Shown: positions 34,285-43,344 of the stretch, one piece after another
How the letters are laid out: every line of letters begins with the position of its first letter
Position numbering within the stretch: the first letter of the stretch is position 1
Assembly: GCA_033856515.1 (NCBI GenBank)
Contig: JAWVEY010000050.1
Span: forward strand, 62,001 to 126,000
Direction: 5' to 3'
DNA from: JALZKA01 sp033856515
GTDB taxonomy: Bacteria > Actinomycetota > Thermoleophilia > Solirubrobacterales > 70-9
DNA length: 64,000 bases
Notes under the pieces: generated by a model
Databases searched by the model: none
Told to the model about the DNA's origin: nothing
Seen by the model: only the letters and a program-made list of their open reading frames with translations
Made by a program: the position numbers and the translations under genes

Positions 34285-36891
34285 TCAGCCGTCGAGCGCA
34301 GAGCGAATCGCGGCCCGGGCGGCCTCGAGCGCATCGGGGAGCTTTGCCGGGTCGCGGCCGCCCGCCTGCGCCGATTCGTCGCGGCCTCCTCCCCCGCCGC
34401 CAACCACGGGTGCTGCTTCGCGCATCACCGCGGCCGCAGAGACCCCACGCTCGATCGCCTGCGGGCTTGCCACTGCCACCAGCGCAACCTTGCCGTCGGA
34501 CGGCGCGCCCAGGACGACAACCGCATCCCCAAGCTTGTCGCGAACCCGCGTGCCAAGCTCGAGCAGGGCCTTGCCGTCGGTCACGGCGCTCTCCGCGACG
34601 ACAACGCGGACGCCTCCGATGTCCTCGGCAGCGGCCGCGAGTTCCTCTGCCTCGTGACCCGCCGCCTCGCGCCCCGCCTTCGCCACGATCTTCTCGAGCT
34701 CCGAAAGGCGCTCCGCCGCGCGCTCCGCCGCGGCAACGGGATCCTGCGCGGATCCAAGGAGCGCCCCGGCACGGTCGAGGGCAAGGCTGCGCTCCCGGAA
34801 CCAGTCGATCGCAGCCGGCCCTGTGAGCGCCTCGATCCTGCGGACGTTCGCGGCGCTAGAGGTCTCTTGGATGATCGCGAAGATGCCGCACTCGGCGCTC
34901 GAGGGGACATGTGTGCCGCCGCATAGCTCGCGCGAGACGCCGTCGATCTCGACCATCCGTACCCAGTCTCCGTACTTCTCGCCGAAGAGCGCCATCGCCC
35001 CCAGCGCGAGCGCCTCGGTGCGCTCCATCTCCATGGCGCGAACCGGACGGCTGGCCTTGACCCAATCGTTCACGACGTCCTCGATGTCACGAACCTCCTC
35101 GGGCGAAAGTGGCTGGCCGTGCGTGAAGTCGAAGCGAAGCTTGTCCGGGCGCACTGCGGAGCCGGCCTGATGCACGTGCGCCCCGAGGCGCTCGCGAAGC
35201 GCGGCATGGAGGAGGTGGGTTGCCGTGTGGTTTCGCATCGTGCGATGGCGTGTGTCGCGGTCGACCTCGGCCTCGACCCTGACTCCCGCCTCGAGCCCAT
35301 CCGAGCCCAGAACCAGAGCCTGATCGTCCCCGGCGCGGACGACGTCGGCAACCTCAATCTCCCCTCCTTCCCAACGCAGGATGCCGCTGTCGGACACCTG
35401 GCCGCCGCCCTCGGGGTAGAACGGGCTCTCCTCGAGCTTCACGAGCGGTCCATCGGCCGCCGCGACGCTGGTCTCGGCGCTCAGGCGCTCGAAGCCGACG
35501 AAGTCGGTCGGCGGGGCGCTGCGCGCGAACTCCAGCGCTCCCTCGCGGTCGCCGTCGGCGTCGTGCGAGCGTCCGCTGCTCCGCGCCCTGTCGCGCTGGC
35601 GCGCCATGTGCTCCTCGAAGCCGGCCGCCGAGACCTCCAGGCCTTCCTCCGCCAAGAGCTCCTGGGTTACCTCGAAGGGAAAGCCGTAAGTGTCGTGGAG
35701 CTTGAAAGCCTCCTCTGCGTCCACCTCTGTGGAGCCCGCAGCCTTTGCATCGTCGACTACGCGGCGCAGGAGCTCCGAGCCGCGATGAAGGGTCCGCCCG
35801 AAGCTCTCCTCCTCGGCGGCAACCCAGCCGAGAACCGTCTCGCGCTCGGCCTCGAGCTGCGGAACGACGGAGCCGAGCGTGTCGATCGCGCTCTCGGCAA
35901 AACGTCCGAGGTACGGCGCCTCGAGCCCAATTACGCCGCCCTGCTGGATGGCGCGGCGCATAACGCGACGCAGGACGTAGCCTCGGTCCTCGTTGGATGG
36001 GACGACGCCGTCAGCCATCAGATTCACCATCCCGCGCGAGTGGTCGGCCAGGATGCGCATCGCTCGCGTTGTCTTCGGGTCGGCGTCGTACGAGCGCCCA
36101 GAGAGCTCCTCGGCCAGTTCGATGAGCGGGCGGAAAAGGTCGGTCTCGAAGACCGAGTCGGCGCCCTGCTGGATGAGCGCCATCCGCTCGAGGCCGAGGC
36201 CGGTATCGATGTTCTGGTTCGGGAGGTCGGTGATCGAGCCGTCATCGTGGAGCTCGTTCGCCATGAAGACCAGGTTCCAGTACTCGAGGTATCGCTCGGT
36301 GTCGTCGCCGGGGCGATCGGAGTCCGGGCCGTACTCGGGACCGCGGTCGATGTACATCTCCGAGCACGGGCCGCAGGGCCCGGTGGCGCCAGCCTGCCAG
36401 AAGTTCTCCGAGCGCGGGAGAAAAACGATCCGCTCTTCAGGGAGGCCGAGCTCGCGCCAGAGCTCGACGGCCTCGGTGTCAGGCCCCAGGCCGAGCTCGT
36501 CGTCGCCGCCGAAGACGGTGACCCAGATCAACTCGGGGTCGAAACCGAAGCCGTTCGTCGACAGCTCCCAGCCAAACCGGGTCGCGTCCGCCTTGAAGTA
36601 GTCGCCGAACGAGAAGTTCCCCAGCATCTCGAAGTAGGTGAGGTGGCGCTTGGTGTTGCCCACCTCCTCGATGTCCGGCGTCCGAAAGCAACGCTGACAC
36701 GAAGTAAGGCGCTTCGCGGGCGGCTTCTCGCGCTCCAGGAAGTACGGCTTGAACGGCTGCATGCCCGCGACATTGAGGAGGGTGGAGGTGTCGTCGGGCG
36801 CAGGGACGAGCGACGCGGACGGCATGCGCTTGTGGCCCTCCGCCTCGAAAAAGGCAAGGTAAGCCTCGCGGATTTCGGCAGACGTCATCAC
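34285..36891 (-). CDS. alaS: Alanyl-tRNA synthetase
   Basis: An 868-residue class II synthetase charging tRNA-Ala. The aminoacylation core starts AEIREAYLAFFEAEGHKRMPSASLVP; the motif 2 region FLEREKPPAKRLTSCQRCFRTPDIEEVG follows. The editing domain has the HxxxH pair (MRNHTATHLLHAAL) and CxxxH (LCGGTHVPSSAECG). The C-terminal oligomerisation/DHHA1 domain ends VGGGGGGRDESAQAGGRDPAKL. Length matches bacterial AlaRS (about 870). 28 bp downstream of the mnmA fusion. Confidence 0.97.
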   Translation of the reverse strand: MMTSAEIREAYLAFFEAEGHKRMPSASLVPAPDDTSTLLNVAGMQPFKPYFLEREKPPAKRLTSCQRCFRTPDIEEVGNTKRHLTYFEMLGNFSFGDYFKADATRFGWELSTNGFGFDPELIWVTVFGGDDELGLGPDTEAVELWRELGLPEERIVFLPRSENFWQAGATGPCGPCSEMYIDRGPEYGPDSDRPGDDTERYLEYWNLVFMANELHDDGSITDLPNQNIDTGLGLERMALIQQGADSVFETDLFRPLIELAEELSGRSYDADPKTTRAMRILADHSRGMVNLMADGVVPSNEDRGYVLRRVMRRAIQQGGVIGLEAPYLGRFAESAIDTLGSVVPQLEAERETVLGWVAAEEESFGRTLHRGSELLRRVVDDAKAAGSTEVDAEEAFKLHDTYGFPFEVTQELLAEEGLEVSAAGFEEHMARQRDRARSSGRSHDADGDREGALEFARSAPPTDFVGFERLSAETSVAAADGPLVKLEESPFYPEGGGQVSDSGILRWEGGEIEVADVVRAGDDQALVLGSDGLEAGVRVEAEVDRDTRHRTMRNHTATHLLHAALRERLGAHVHQAGSAVRPDKLRFDFTHGQPLSPEEVRDIEDVVNDWVKASRPVRAMEMERTEALALGAMALFGEKYGDWVRMVEIDGVSRELCGGTHVPSSAECGIFAIIQETSSAANVRRIEALTGPAAIDWFRERSLALDRAGALLGSAQDPVAAAERAAERLSELEKIVAKAGREAAGHEAEELAAAAEDIGGVRVVVAESAVTDGKALLELGTRVRDKLGDAVVVLGAPSDGKVALVAVASPQAIERGVSAAAVMREAAPVVGGGGGGRDESAQAGGRDPAKLPDALEAARAAIRSALDG

Positions 36892-36919
36892 GAGCGAGTG
36901 AGTCTAGGTAGGAAGGCGG

Positions 36920-38377
36920 CTAGGCCGCGCTGGCGATCGTGGCACGGCCGATGACCAGGTCTCCGTCATACAGACACGCGGTCTGGCCGGGCGCGACGCC
37001 GTACGCCGGCTCGGCGAGCTCGAGATCGAGCTCCGCGTGCTCGCCGGGTCCGGCGGCCGATACACGGCAGGGAATCGCGTGCGCGTGGTATCGAAGCCTG
37101 ACCGAGCCGGCCCGCTCGGAGCCACGGTGAAGCCGCGCGCCCCGGAGCCGCACGGTCGTTCGCGCCAGATCCTCCTTCCCGCCGACCTGAACGCGGTTTC
37201 CCTTTGCGTCAGTCGAGGTCACGTAGGCCGCCTCGCCCGTCGCCAGGCCCAGCCCGCGGCGCTGGCCGACCGTGAAATGGTGATGGCCTGGATGCTCTCC
37301 GACAACCTCGCCCGACGAGTCCACGATTGGGCCCGGCCTGTCCGAAAGCCCCCCGTGGCGCTCGAGAAAGGAACGCTTGCCTTCTCCGGCCAGGAAGCAG
37401 AGGTCCTGGCTCTCGCGCTTCGAGGCAACAGCGAGGCCCTCCGCCGCCGCACGTGCCCGAACCTCGGGCTTGGTGAGCTCGCCAAGCGGGAACCGGAGCC
37501 GCACGAGCGTCTGCGGGCGAAGGCCCGAGAGCATGTATGTCTGATCCTTCGCCGGGTCTGCCGCCGCCTTGAGGAGCGGCCCCGAGCCATCGTCGGCGAG
37601 CCTGGCGTAGTGGCCTGTGGCAAGCGCCGCCGCGCCAAGGCGATCGGCGAGCGAAACCATCGCGTCGATCCGCAGGTCGCCGTTGCAGATGACACACGGG
37701 TTGGGGGTCTCCCCCGCCTTGTACCCGTCGACGAACGCGCCGACGACCTCGCGGCGAAACGATTCCTCGAGGTCGAGGGTGAGATGCGGGATCCTGAGCG
37801 AGTGGCACATCGCTCGAGCGCCTCGTACCGCCTCCGGCGAACAGCAGGCCTGAGTCCCATCTGTGCGCTCATCGGCCCAGAGCTTGAGCGTCACGGCCAC
37901 CACATCCGCGCCGCGATCGCGCTCGGCCAGGGCGGCGACCGCGGAGTCCACGCCTCCAGAAACGGCCACGAGCACGCGCTCGGTTTCGCCCGAGGGGGCA
38001 ATCGGCTCGCCAGAGGATGCAAGCGCGCTTAGCGCGCGTGCGAGCGCGTCGGCGACGAGTTCGGCCGCGTGGCGGCCCTGAGGCCCCAGGCCCCCGACCG
38101 CTCCGGCGATGTCCTCGGCGGCAACGGCAGCAACGTTGAGGACAGGCGAGCCCTGGGCCTCTTCACACGCGGCTGCCGCGCATGCGCGGAGCGCCGAGCA
38201 GCCCTCGGCGTCGAAAGCCGCCTCGCCTACGTGCCCGTCCGTGACCCGAAGCGAGATGCGTACGAGGTCACCGCAGGCGGAGCCGCCCGCGCTGCCGGTG
38301 TGTGAGCCATCGGGCACACGCCCGCGACGGGACTCGTCGCGCGCGTACTCATTCAGGAGCTCTGCGTTGCCGGGCAT
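36920..38377 (-). CDS. mnmA: Fusion of a U-type Fe-S scaffold-like domain with tRNA 2-thiouridylase MnmA
   Basis: A 485-residue protein, about 120 residues longer than ordinary MnmA. Residues 1-125 resemble IscU/NifU scaffolds: LLNEYARDESRRGRVPD, then GSACGDLVRISLRV (Cys35) and AAFDAEGCSALRACAAAAC (Cys60). The third scaffold cysteine is replaced (GRHAAELVADALARAL, where IscU has His-Cys). From residue 133 the MnmA part begins with PP-loop VAVSGGVDSAV, the catalytic Cys in NPCVICNGDLRI, the second Cys in RESQDLCFLAGEG, and HFTVGQRRGLG. MnmA makes 2-thiouridine at wobble position 34 of Lys, Glu and Gln tRNAs. No cysteine desulfurase gene is visible. The fused domain may accept or channel sulfur; that is inference. 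Confidence 0.9.
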   Translation of the reverse strand: MPGNAELLNEYARDESRRGRVPDGSHTGSAGGSACGDLVRISLRVTDGHVGEAAFDAEGCSALRACAAAACEEAQGSPVLNVAAVAAEDIAGAVGGLGPQGRHAAELVADALARALSALASSGEPIAPSGETERVLVAVSGGVDSAVAALAERDRGADVVAVTLKLWADERTDGTQACCSPEAVRGARAMCHSLRIPHLTLDLEESFRREVVGAFVDGYKAGETPNPCVICNGDLRIDAMVSLADRLGAAALATGHYARLADDGSGPLLKAAADPAKDQTYMLSGLRPQTLVRLRFPLGELTKPEVRARAAAEGLAVASKRESQDLCFLAGEGKRSFLERHGGLSDRPGPIVDSSGEVVGEHPGHHHFTVGQRRGLGLATGEAAYVTSTDAKGNRVQVGGKEDLARTTVRLRGARLHRGSERAGSVRLRYHAHAIPCRVSAAGPGEHAELDLELAEPAYGVAPGQTACLYDGDLVIGRATIASAA

Positions 38378-38421
38378 GGCAACAAGGTAGCCCGCGGGAC
38401 AACTACGTGGGTCGCGCGGGC

Positions 38422-39063
38422 CTAGGGGGCGTAGGACTTACTGTCGCCCTTGTAGAGAGCGTCGTTCACGGCCTGGGTGACGCTCTCCTCGCCGCGGTAT
38501 CCATACGCGACGCTCGCCGGGGGCATCGGGACTGCCTCCCCCTTGGCCAACTTGCCCTTAAACGGGTGCAGAACGATGATCGCCGGGACGCGGTCAAGAG
38601 TCACACCCTCCGCAATCCGGGAGTACTTCGAGACGTGCTTTACGTCCGTCACGAAGACCGAAGTATCGCCCCGGCTCTCGAGGCTTTGGACGTCACGGTG
38701 GATGGGCTTGTCCTCGTAGCCATCGGCCTGCATGACCAGCAGGACGACGACATCGCCCGTGTTGTAAGCGTCAACCAGGTTCTCGGGAAGGCCCTTGCTG
38801 GCTTCGAACGGGGTGGTGCCGGCGGGGGCGGCCGAAACCGCTGCCTCAGGCGCCGCGGTAGAAGGCGCCACCGTGGAGGAGGTCGAAGGTGCCGTGGCTT
38901 CCGGAGCGCTGCTTGTCGCGGGGGTCGCCGCGGTATCGGTCGCCGGCTCGGGCTCGGCGGAACCGCCACCCATGCCCGACATAAAGACGACGGCGACGAG
39001 GACGCCGAGGACTCCGAGCAGGCCGAGCTGGACGACGGGGTTTTCGTTGATGGCCTTGCGCAT
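38422..39063 (-). CDS. Single-span membrane protein with thioredoxin-like domain lacking CxxC
   Basis: A 213-residue protein: one membrane helix (VQLGLLGVLGVLVAVVFMSGMG, about 11-32) and an Ala/Pro/Thr/Ser linker (about 36-82). A C-terminal domain of about 130 residues completes it. ENLVDAYNTGDVVVLLVMQADGYEDKPIHRDV and TLDRVPAIIVLHPFKG look like the first strand/active-site helix and cis-Pro loop of a thioredoxin fold, but the CxxC is replaced by ADGYED and no Cys is present. It would face outward from the membrane. The assignment is tentative; it could be a structural partner rather than a redox enzyme. Confidence 0.6.
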   Translation of the reverse strand: MRKAINENPVVQLGLLGVLGVLVAVVFMSGMGGGSAEPEPATDTAATPATSSAPEATAPSTSSTVAPSTAAPEAAVSAAPAGTTPFEASKGLPENLVDAYNTGDVVVLLVMQADGYEDKPIHRDVQSLESRGDTSVFVTDVKHVSKYSRIAEGVTLDRVPAIIVLHPFKGKLAKGEAVPMPPASVAYGYRGEESVTQAVNDALYKGDSKSYAP

Positions 39064-39308
39064 CAGGCCACCCCGCCCAGGGCCGTCGAGAAAGATGGCT
39101 CCGGCTTGCCGTTACCGCTCAGCCTGCGAACCTGGGTAAACAGGTGGGTGCCTACCAGCTGAGGCACACGGTCCTCAGCCGAGATCAGCTCCCGAGGCGT
39201 ATGTATTGGTTCACGATGAGAGCGGCCAGCGAACAAGCCAGAGCCGTTGAAGAACGTTACAGGCACGTTCCTTGATTCGGCTCAGATCGCCGAAGTCTTG
39301 AGCCTTAT
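39064..39308 (-). other. Noncoding 245-bp gap with overlapping inverted repeats
   Basis: Next to the membrane-protein stop, two alternative stems share bases: GGCTCA/TGAGCC (39281-39302) and TTCGGC/GCCGAA (39277-39295). Another inverted repeat is AACGT/ACGTT (39254-39270). These are probably the terminator of the 39309 gene. The rest is less GC-rich than the coding DNA and should contain the promoter of the 38422 gene. An open frame here (39063-39266) has non-coding-like codon use. Confidence 0.4.
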
Positions 39309-40301
39309 TTACGGTGCCTGGTCCGGATTGTTCACCGAGGCGCCGGTCGAGGACCGCGCCGACATGAAGCTCGCGACTATCGCGAGCGCCGCTGCAAGCA
39401 GCAGAATGAGCGGCCATCCGATGAACTTGCCCTCCGGTGTGTCGTCGTCCAGATCGACCCCGACAAGGAAGACGAAGGTCAGGATTCCGATGGCGCCAAC
39501 GTAGATCGGACCGCGCACCTTGGTGAGGCTTCCGGCCGCAACGAGCAGGATCGACCCGCCCAGCAGCACGACGTCCCAGAAGAGCGACGGCTCGACTCCA
39601 CCTGAGGTGCTGGGCACGCCGGCCGATGTCACGTCGACGGGGACAAAGAGCGACGAGACGTCCTGAAGGCCGACCAAGCCCGCCCCGACGACGAAGATGA
39701 GCCCGGCCGCGGTGACAATCTCTGCAGCCTCAAAGCCCTCACGCCCACGGTTCTCGATCATCCAGGCGAGCGCAATGAGGAGGAGCGTCGCGATCATGCA
39801 CAGACCGCGGAATGTTCCAGCGTCTTCGCCGATCCCGTTCTCGAGGATCTCGTCCCACAGGGCGAGCCAGGCGATCGCCAGCGCGATGCCGGCTACCAGC
39901 CAGCCGAAACGAACGCGCGCGAAGATCGCCGCGCCGATCCCGGCCGCGGCCACGACGCAAAGCGTCCACACCGTGTTGAGGGAAGAGCCGGTATTGCCGT
40001 CAATCAGCACGATGAACTGCAGCAAGCTTCCGTAGACGAACAGGAGGCCGAAGACGACCCAGACCGAGTGCCAGAGCTTTGGCTCGGCAGCGCGCGCGGC
40101 CATGATCCCGCCGCCGTAGAGGACCAGCGCCGGAATGAGCCAGCCCAGGAACAGGGGGAAGTCGTCCCATGTCCCGGGCGCCAGGGTGGATTTGCGAATC
40201 AGGAGGACCAGGCCGCCGATTCCAAGCAGCAACCCACCGAGGGCGCGGACCATCTCCGCCCTCTCGTCGTCATTCGATTGCAACTTCGTCAGGTACTCCA
40301 T
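39309..40301 (-). CDS. Polytopic membrane protein of unknown function
   Basis: A 330-residue integral membrane protein with about nine or ten hydrophobic helices (for example GGLLLGIGGLVLLI, SVWVVFGLLFVYGSLLQFIVLI, LVAGIALAIAWLALW, CMIATLLLIALAWMI and WPLILLLAAALAIVASF). Its N-terminus LTKLQSNDDERAEMVRA is cytoplasmic. Short loops and no recognised transporter or enzyme motif are visible. It lies 14 bp from aspS on the same strand and could be co-transcribed with hisS-aspS, but no functional link is apparent. Confidence 0.7.
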   Translation of the reverse strand: MEYLTKLQSNDDERAEMVRALGGLLLGIGGLVLLIRKSTLAPGTWDDFPLFLGWLIPALVLYGGGIMAARAAEPKLWHSVWVVFGLLFVYGSLLQFIVLIDGNTGSSLNTVWTLCVVAAAGIGAAIFARVRFGWLVAGIALAIAWLALWDEILENGIGEDAGTFRGLCMIATLLLIALAWMIENRGREGFEAAEIVTAAGLIFVVGAGLVGLQDVSSLFVPVDVTSAGVPSTSGGVEPSLFWDVVLLGGSILLVAAGSLTKVRGPIYVGAIGILTFVFLVGVDLDDDTPEGKFIGWPLILLLAAALAIVASFMSARSSTGASVNNPDQAP

Positions 40302-40315
40302 GGGGTGCCTCCTGG

Positions 40316-42097
40316 CTAGCGGGGTTTCAGCTGCAGGCCTAAGTCTCTTAGTTGCGTCGGATCGACCGGCGCCGGGGCGCCAGTCAGCGGGTCCGCGCCG
40401 GAAGCTGCCTTCGGGAAGGCGATCACGTCGCGGATCGATGGCGCGCCGAGAACACGCTGAACGAACCGGTCCAGGCCGTAGGCGATTCCGCCATGCGGTG
40501 GTGCTCCATAGCGAAGCGCCTCCAACAGGAATCCAAACCGCGCCTCAGCTTCGGCATCGTCGATGCCGATCGCCTCGAACGCCTTCTTCTGCATGGCGGG
40601 GTCGGAGATGCGGATCGACCCTCCTCCAAGCTCTTGGCCGTTCCACACGATGTCGTATGCCTGGGCGCGGGCGGCGCCGGGGTCTGATGGATCAAGCTCG
40701 CCATCAGGCGCCGTGAACGGATGGTGGAGGGGGTCCCAGCGCTTCCCTTCCTCGTTCCAGCCGAAGAGCGGCCAGTCCACGATCCAGCAGAAGGAGTGGT
40801 TCTCTGAATCGATCAACTCGAAGCGCTCGGCCATGTCGAGGCGAAGCTGGGCAAGCACGGAGTTGGCCGTCATTTCGGAGTCGGCAACAATGAGAAGGAG
40901 GTCGCCCTCTTCGGCATCCAGCGCCTGGTTGAGCGCCGTGAGCTCTGCCTCCGAGAGGAACTTCGCGGTCGGCGAGCGCCAGCCATCCCCCTCGCGGAAC
41001 GCCCATACAAGACCCTTCGCGCCAAGCTCTTGCGCGCGCTCGATCAGCCCATCGAGGCCCGAGCGCGGAACCTCGCGCTTGCCTGCGTTGATGCCCTTGA
41101 CCACGCCACCCGAACTGAGGGCGCCGGCGAAGACCTTGAACTCCGTCTCTGCAAGCGCGCCAGAGAGGTCGCGTAGCTCGAGGCCGAATCGGAGGTCCGG
41201 TCGGTCGGTCCCGTACCTGGCCAGGGCGTCGTCGTAGCCGATGCGCTGGAGGGGAAGCTCCAGCTTGGGCCCACCCACTCGCTCGAGCACATGGGCAATC
41301 AGCCGCTCGTTCACGGCCAGGACGTCCTCGACCTCGACGAACGACATCTCGATGTCGAGCTGGGTGAAGTCGGGCTGGCGATCTGCGCGCTGGTCCTCGT
41401 CGCGGAAGCAACGGGCGATCTGGTAGTAGCGCTCGAAGCCACCGACCATGAGGAGCTGCTTGAAGAGCTGCGGCGACTGCGGAAGCGCATAGAACGAGCC
41501 GGCTTCGCGACGAGCGGGAACGAGGAAGTCGCGCGCGCCTTCCGGAGTCGAGCGGGTCAGCACCGGCGTCTCGATCTCCAGGAATCCCTCGCCGTCGAGG
41601 AACTCGCGCATCGCGCGCGAGACGGCTGCCCGCGTTGCTACCGCGCGCTGGAGCGGCTCACGGCGGAGGTCGAGGTAGCGGTGGCGAAGCCGCATCTCCT
41701 CCCCCACCTCGCCCGAGAAGCTCTCGATCTCGAACGGCGGCGTGTCGGCGTCCGAAAGCTGGTCCGCCGAGCGGACGCGGACCTCGAACTCGCCGGTCGC
41801 CATCTCTGGGTTAACCGTCTCGGCCGAGCGGCGCACGACCGGGCCGGAAACGGAGATCACATCCTCAGCCCGGAGCGTGTGGCCGAGCGCAAACGCGTCC
41901 GCAGCCTCGTCGGGGTGAAAGACCAGCTGGACCAGCCCGGTGCGGTCACGCAGGTCGACGAAGACGACTCCGCCATGGTCTCGACGGCGATGGACCCAGC
42001 CGGCGACCCGAACTTCGGCATCGCCGCTGTCTTCGAGGACGCCGCCGCACCATCTGTCGCGGTATCGATTTGGCGAGAGACCCGGTAGCTCGCTCAT
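40316..42097 (-). CDS. aspS: Aspartyl-tRNA synthetase, likely non-discriminating type
   Basis: A 593-residue bacterial class IIb synthetase. It has the OB anticodon domain (AGWVHRRRDHGGVVFVDLRDRTG) and motif 2 region FERYYQIARCFRDEDQRADRQPDFTQLDIE. The bacterial GAD insertion follows (about 290-410), and motif 3 is GGIAYGLDRFVQRVLG. His41 in RRRDHGG corresponds, from memory, to the His31 linked to relaxed Asp/Asn tRNA recognition in the Pseudomonas enzyme. If so, it also charges tRNA-Asn for amidation by GatCAB. It follows hisS with a 1-bp TGATG overlap. Confidence 0.95.
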   Translation of the reverse strand: MSELPGLSPNRYRDRWCGGVLEDSGDAEVRVAGWVHRRRDHGGVVFVDLRDRTGLVQLVFHPDEAADAFALGHTLRAEDVISVSGPVVRRSAETVNPEMATGEFEVRVRSADQLSDADTPPFEIESFSGEVGEEMRLRHRYLDLRREPLQRAVATRAAVSRAMREFLDGEGFLEIETPVLTRSTPEGARDFLVPARREAGSFYALPQSPQLFKQLLMVGGFERYYQIARCFRDEDQRADRQPDFTQLDIEMSFVEVEDVLAVNERLIAHVLERVGGPKLELPLQRIGYDDALARYGTDRPDLRFGLELRDLSGALAETEFKVFAGALSSGGVVKGINAGKREVPRSGLDGLIERAQELGAKGLVWAFREGDGWRSPTAKFLSEAELTALNQALDAEEGDLLLIVADSEMTANSVLAQLRLDMAERFELIDSENHSFCWIVDWPLFGWNEEGKRWDPLHHPFTAPDGELDPSDPGAARAQAYDIVWNGQELGGGSIRISDPAMQKKAFEAIGIDDAEAEARFGFLLEALRYGAPPHGGIAYGLDRFVQRVLGAPSIRDVIAFPKAASGADPLTGAPAPVDPTQLRDLGLQLKPR

Positions 42098-43332
42098 CAG
42101 CTGCCGCCCCGGAGTTCGCTCAAGAGCGCGTCCAACTCGTCCTCTCGCTCCTCGCCCGTGTCCATGTCCCTCAGCTTGGCGGCTCCGCCCTCGAGGATGA
42201 GCGTCGCTCCTGCACCCGTTCGGTCGGCCTGCTTCATCTGGCCCTTGATCGAGCGGCCCGCGAGGTCGAGGTCGGCGCGGATGCCGGCCCCTCTAAGCGT
42301 TTGCACGGCGGTCAGAGCACGCTCGCGCTCGCCCTCTGCTGCGGCGACGAAGACATCGAGGACCGGGCCAGGCTCATGCTCGCCAAGAGCCAGAAGGATG
42401 CGCTCCACGCCTGCCGCCCAGCCAATCGCCGGGGTCTCAGGGCCGCCCAACTCAGCCACCAGGCCGTCGTAGCGCCCGCCGCCGCCCAGCGCCGACTGGG
42501 CGCCGAGCTGATCAGAGGTGAACTCGAAGACCGTGCGCGTGTAGTAATCGAGCCCACGCACGAGCGACGGGTCGAGGACGTAGACGACGCCCGCCTCGTC
42601 GAGCAGGCGCTTCACCGTCTCGAAGTGCTCTGAGTCCTCGTCGGAGAGACGATCCAGCATCCGCGGCGCCTCGGCCATGACCGCGCGGGTGCTCTCGTGA
42701 TCGGCGTCGAAAGCGCGGAGCGGGTTCTGGTCGATCCGGGCGCGGACTTCCTCCGAGAGCTCGGACTCGTTCGCGCGCAAGTAGGCGATTAGCTCCTCAC
42801 GGTATGCCGCACGGGTCGCCGGCGTGCCAAGGCTCCCGAGCCGGAGCTCGACGCCGGGGACTTCGGCCTCGCGCAGAATCGAATCGAGCAACATGATCAC
42901 CTCGGCATCGGCGATTGGGTCGTCGGTCCCGATCACCTCGGCGTCGAACTGATTGAACTGGCGGAAGCGACCCGCCTGCGGGCGCTCGTGACGAAAGAAC
43001 GGCCCCCAGGCCCAGAGCTTCACCGGCTGCGGCAGCGTGTGCATCCCGTGCTCGACGTAGGCGCGGCAGATCGCCGCGGTTGCCTCGGGACGTAGCGTCA
43101 GGCTCCGCCCCCCCTGGTCCTCGAAGGTGAACATCTCCTTCTGGACTATGTCCGTGGACTCTCCGACGCCACGTACAAAGAGGTCGGTCTCCTCGAACGC
43201 GGGCGTCTCGATCTTCCCATACCCGGCGAGCTCGAAAGCGCGTGCCGCTGCGCGGTATAGCGCGGTCCTTGCCGTCGATTCCGCGGGCAAGACATCGAAC
43301 GTCCCGCGAGGGGCTTTGAAGCGCGCAGCCAT
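42097..43332 (-). CDS. hisS: Histidyl-tRNA synthetase
   Basis: A 411-residue class IIa synthetase. KAPRGTFDVLPAES is the N-terminus, SLTLRPEATAAICRAYVEHGM motif 2, and VRGLDYYTRTVFEF with GGGGRYDGLVAELGGPETPAIGWAAGVERI the histidine-specific motifs. A C-terminal anticodon-binding domain completes it. hisS-aspS is a common bacterial pair; the stop overlaps the aspS ATG by one base. Confidence 0.96.
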   Translation of the reverse strand: MAARFKAPRGTFDVLPAESTARTALYRAAARAFELAGYGKIETPAFEETDLFVRGVGESTDIVQKEMFTFEDQGGRSLTLRPEATAAICRAYVEHGMHTLPQPVKLWAWGPFFRHERPQAGRFRQFNQFDAEVIGTDDPIADAEVIMLLDSILREAEVPGVELRLGSLGTPATRAAYREELIAYLRANESELSEEVRARIDQNPLRAFDADHESTRAVMAEAPRMLDRLSDEDSEHFETVKRLLDEAGVVYVLDPSLVRGLDYYTRTVFEFTSDQLGAQSALGGGGRYDGLVAELGGPETPAIGWAAGVERILLALGEHEPGPVLDVFVAAAEGERERALTAVQTLRGAGIRADLDLAGRSIKGQMKQADRTGAGATLILEGGAAKLRDMDTGEEREDELDALLSELRGGS

Positions 43333-43344
43333 GGCGCGGCGAGC

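Noticed and set aside
37195..37220. TTTGCGTC string like the GEMM riboswitch core
   Set aside because: It lies inside the mnmA coding sequence, and none of the other riboswitch elements surround it.
39063..39266. A 67-codon minus-strand frame overlapping the start of the 38422 gene by 1 bp
   Set aside because: Third codon positions are only about half G/C in the part I counted, unlike the neighbours; the GTG start lies in an inverted repeat; no motif is seen. Treated as noncoding leader.
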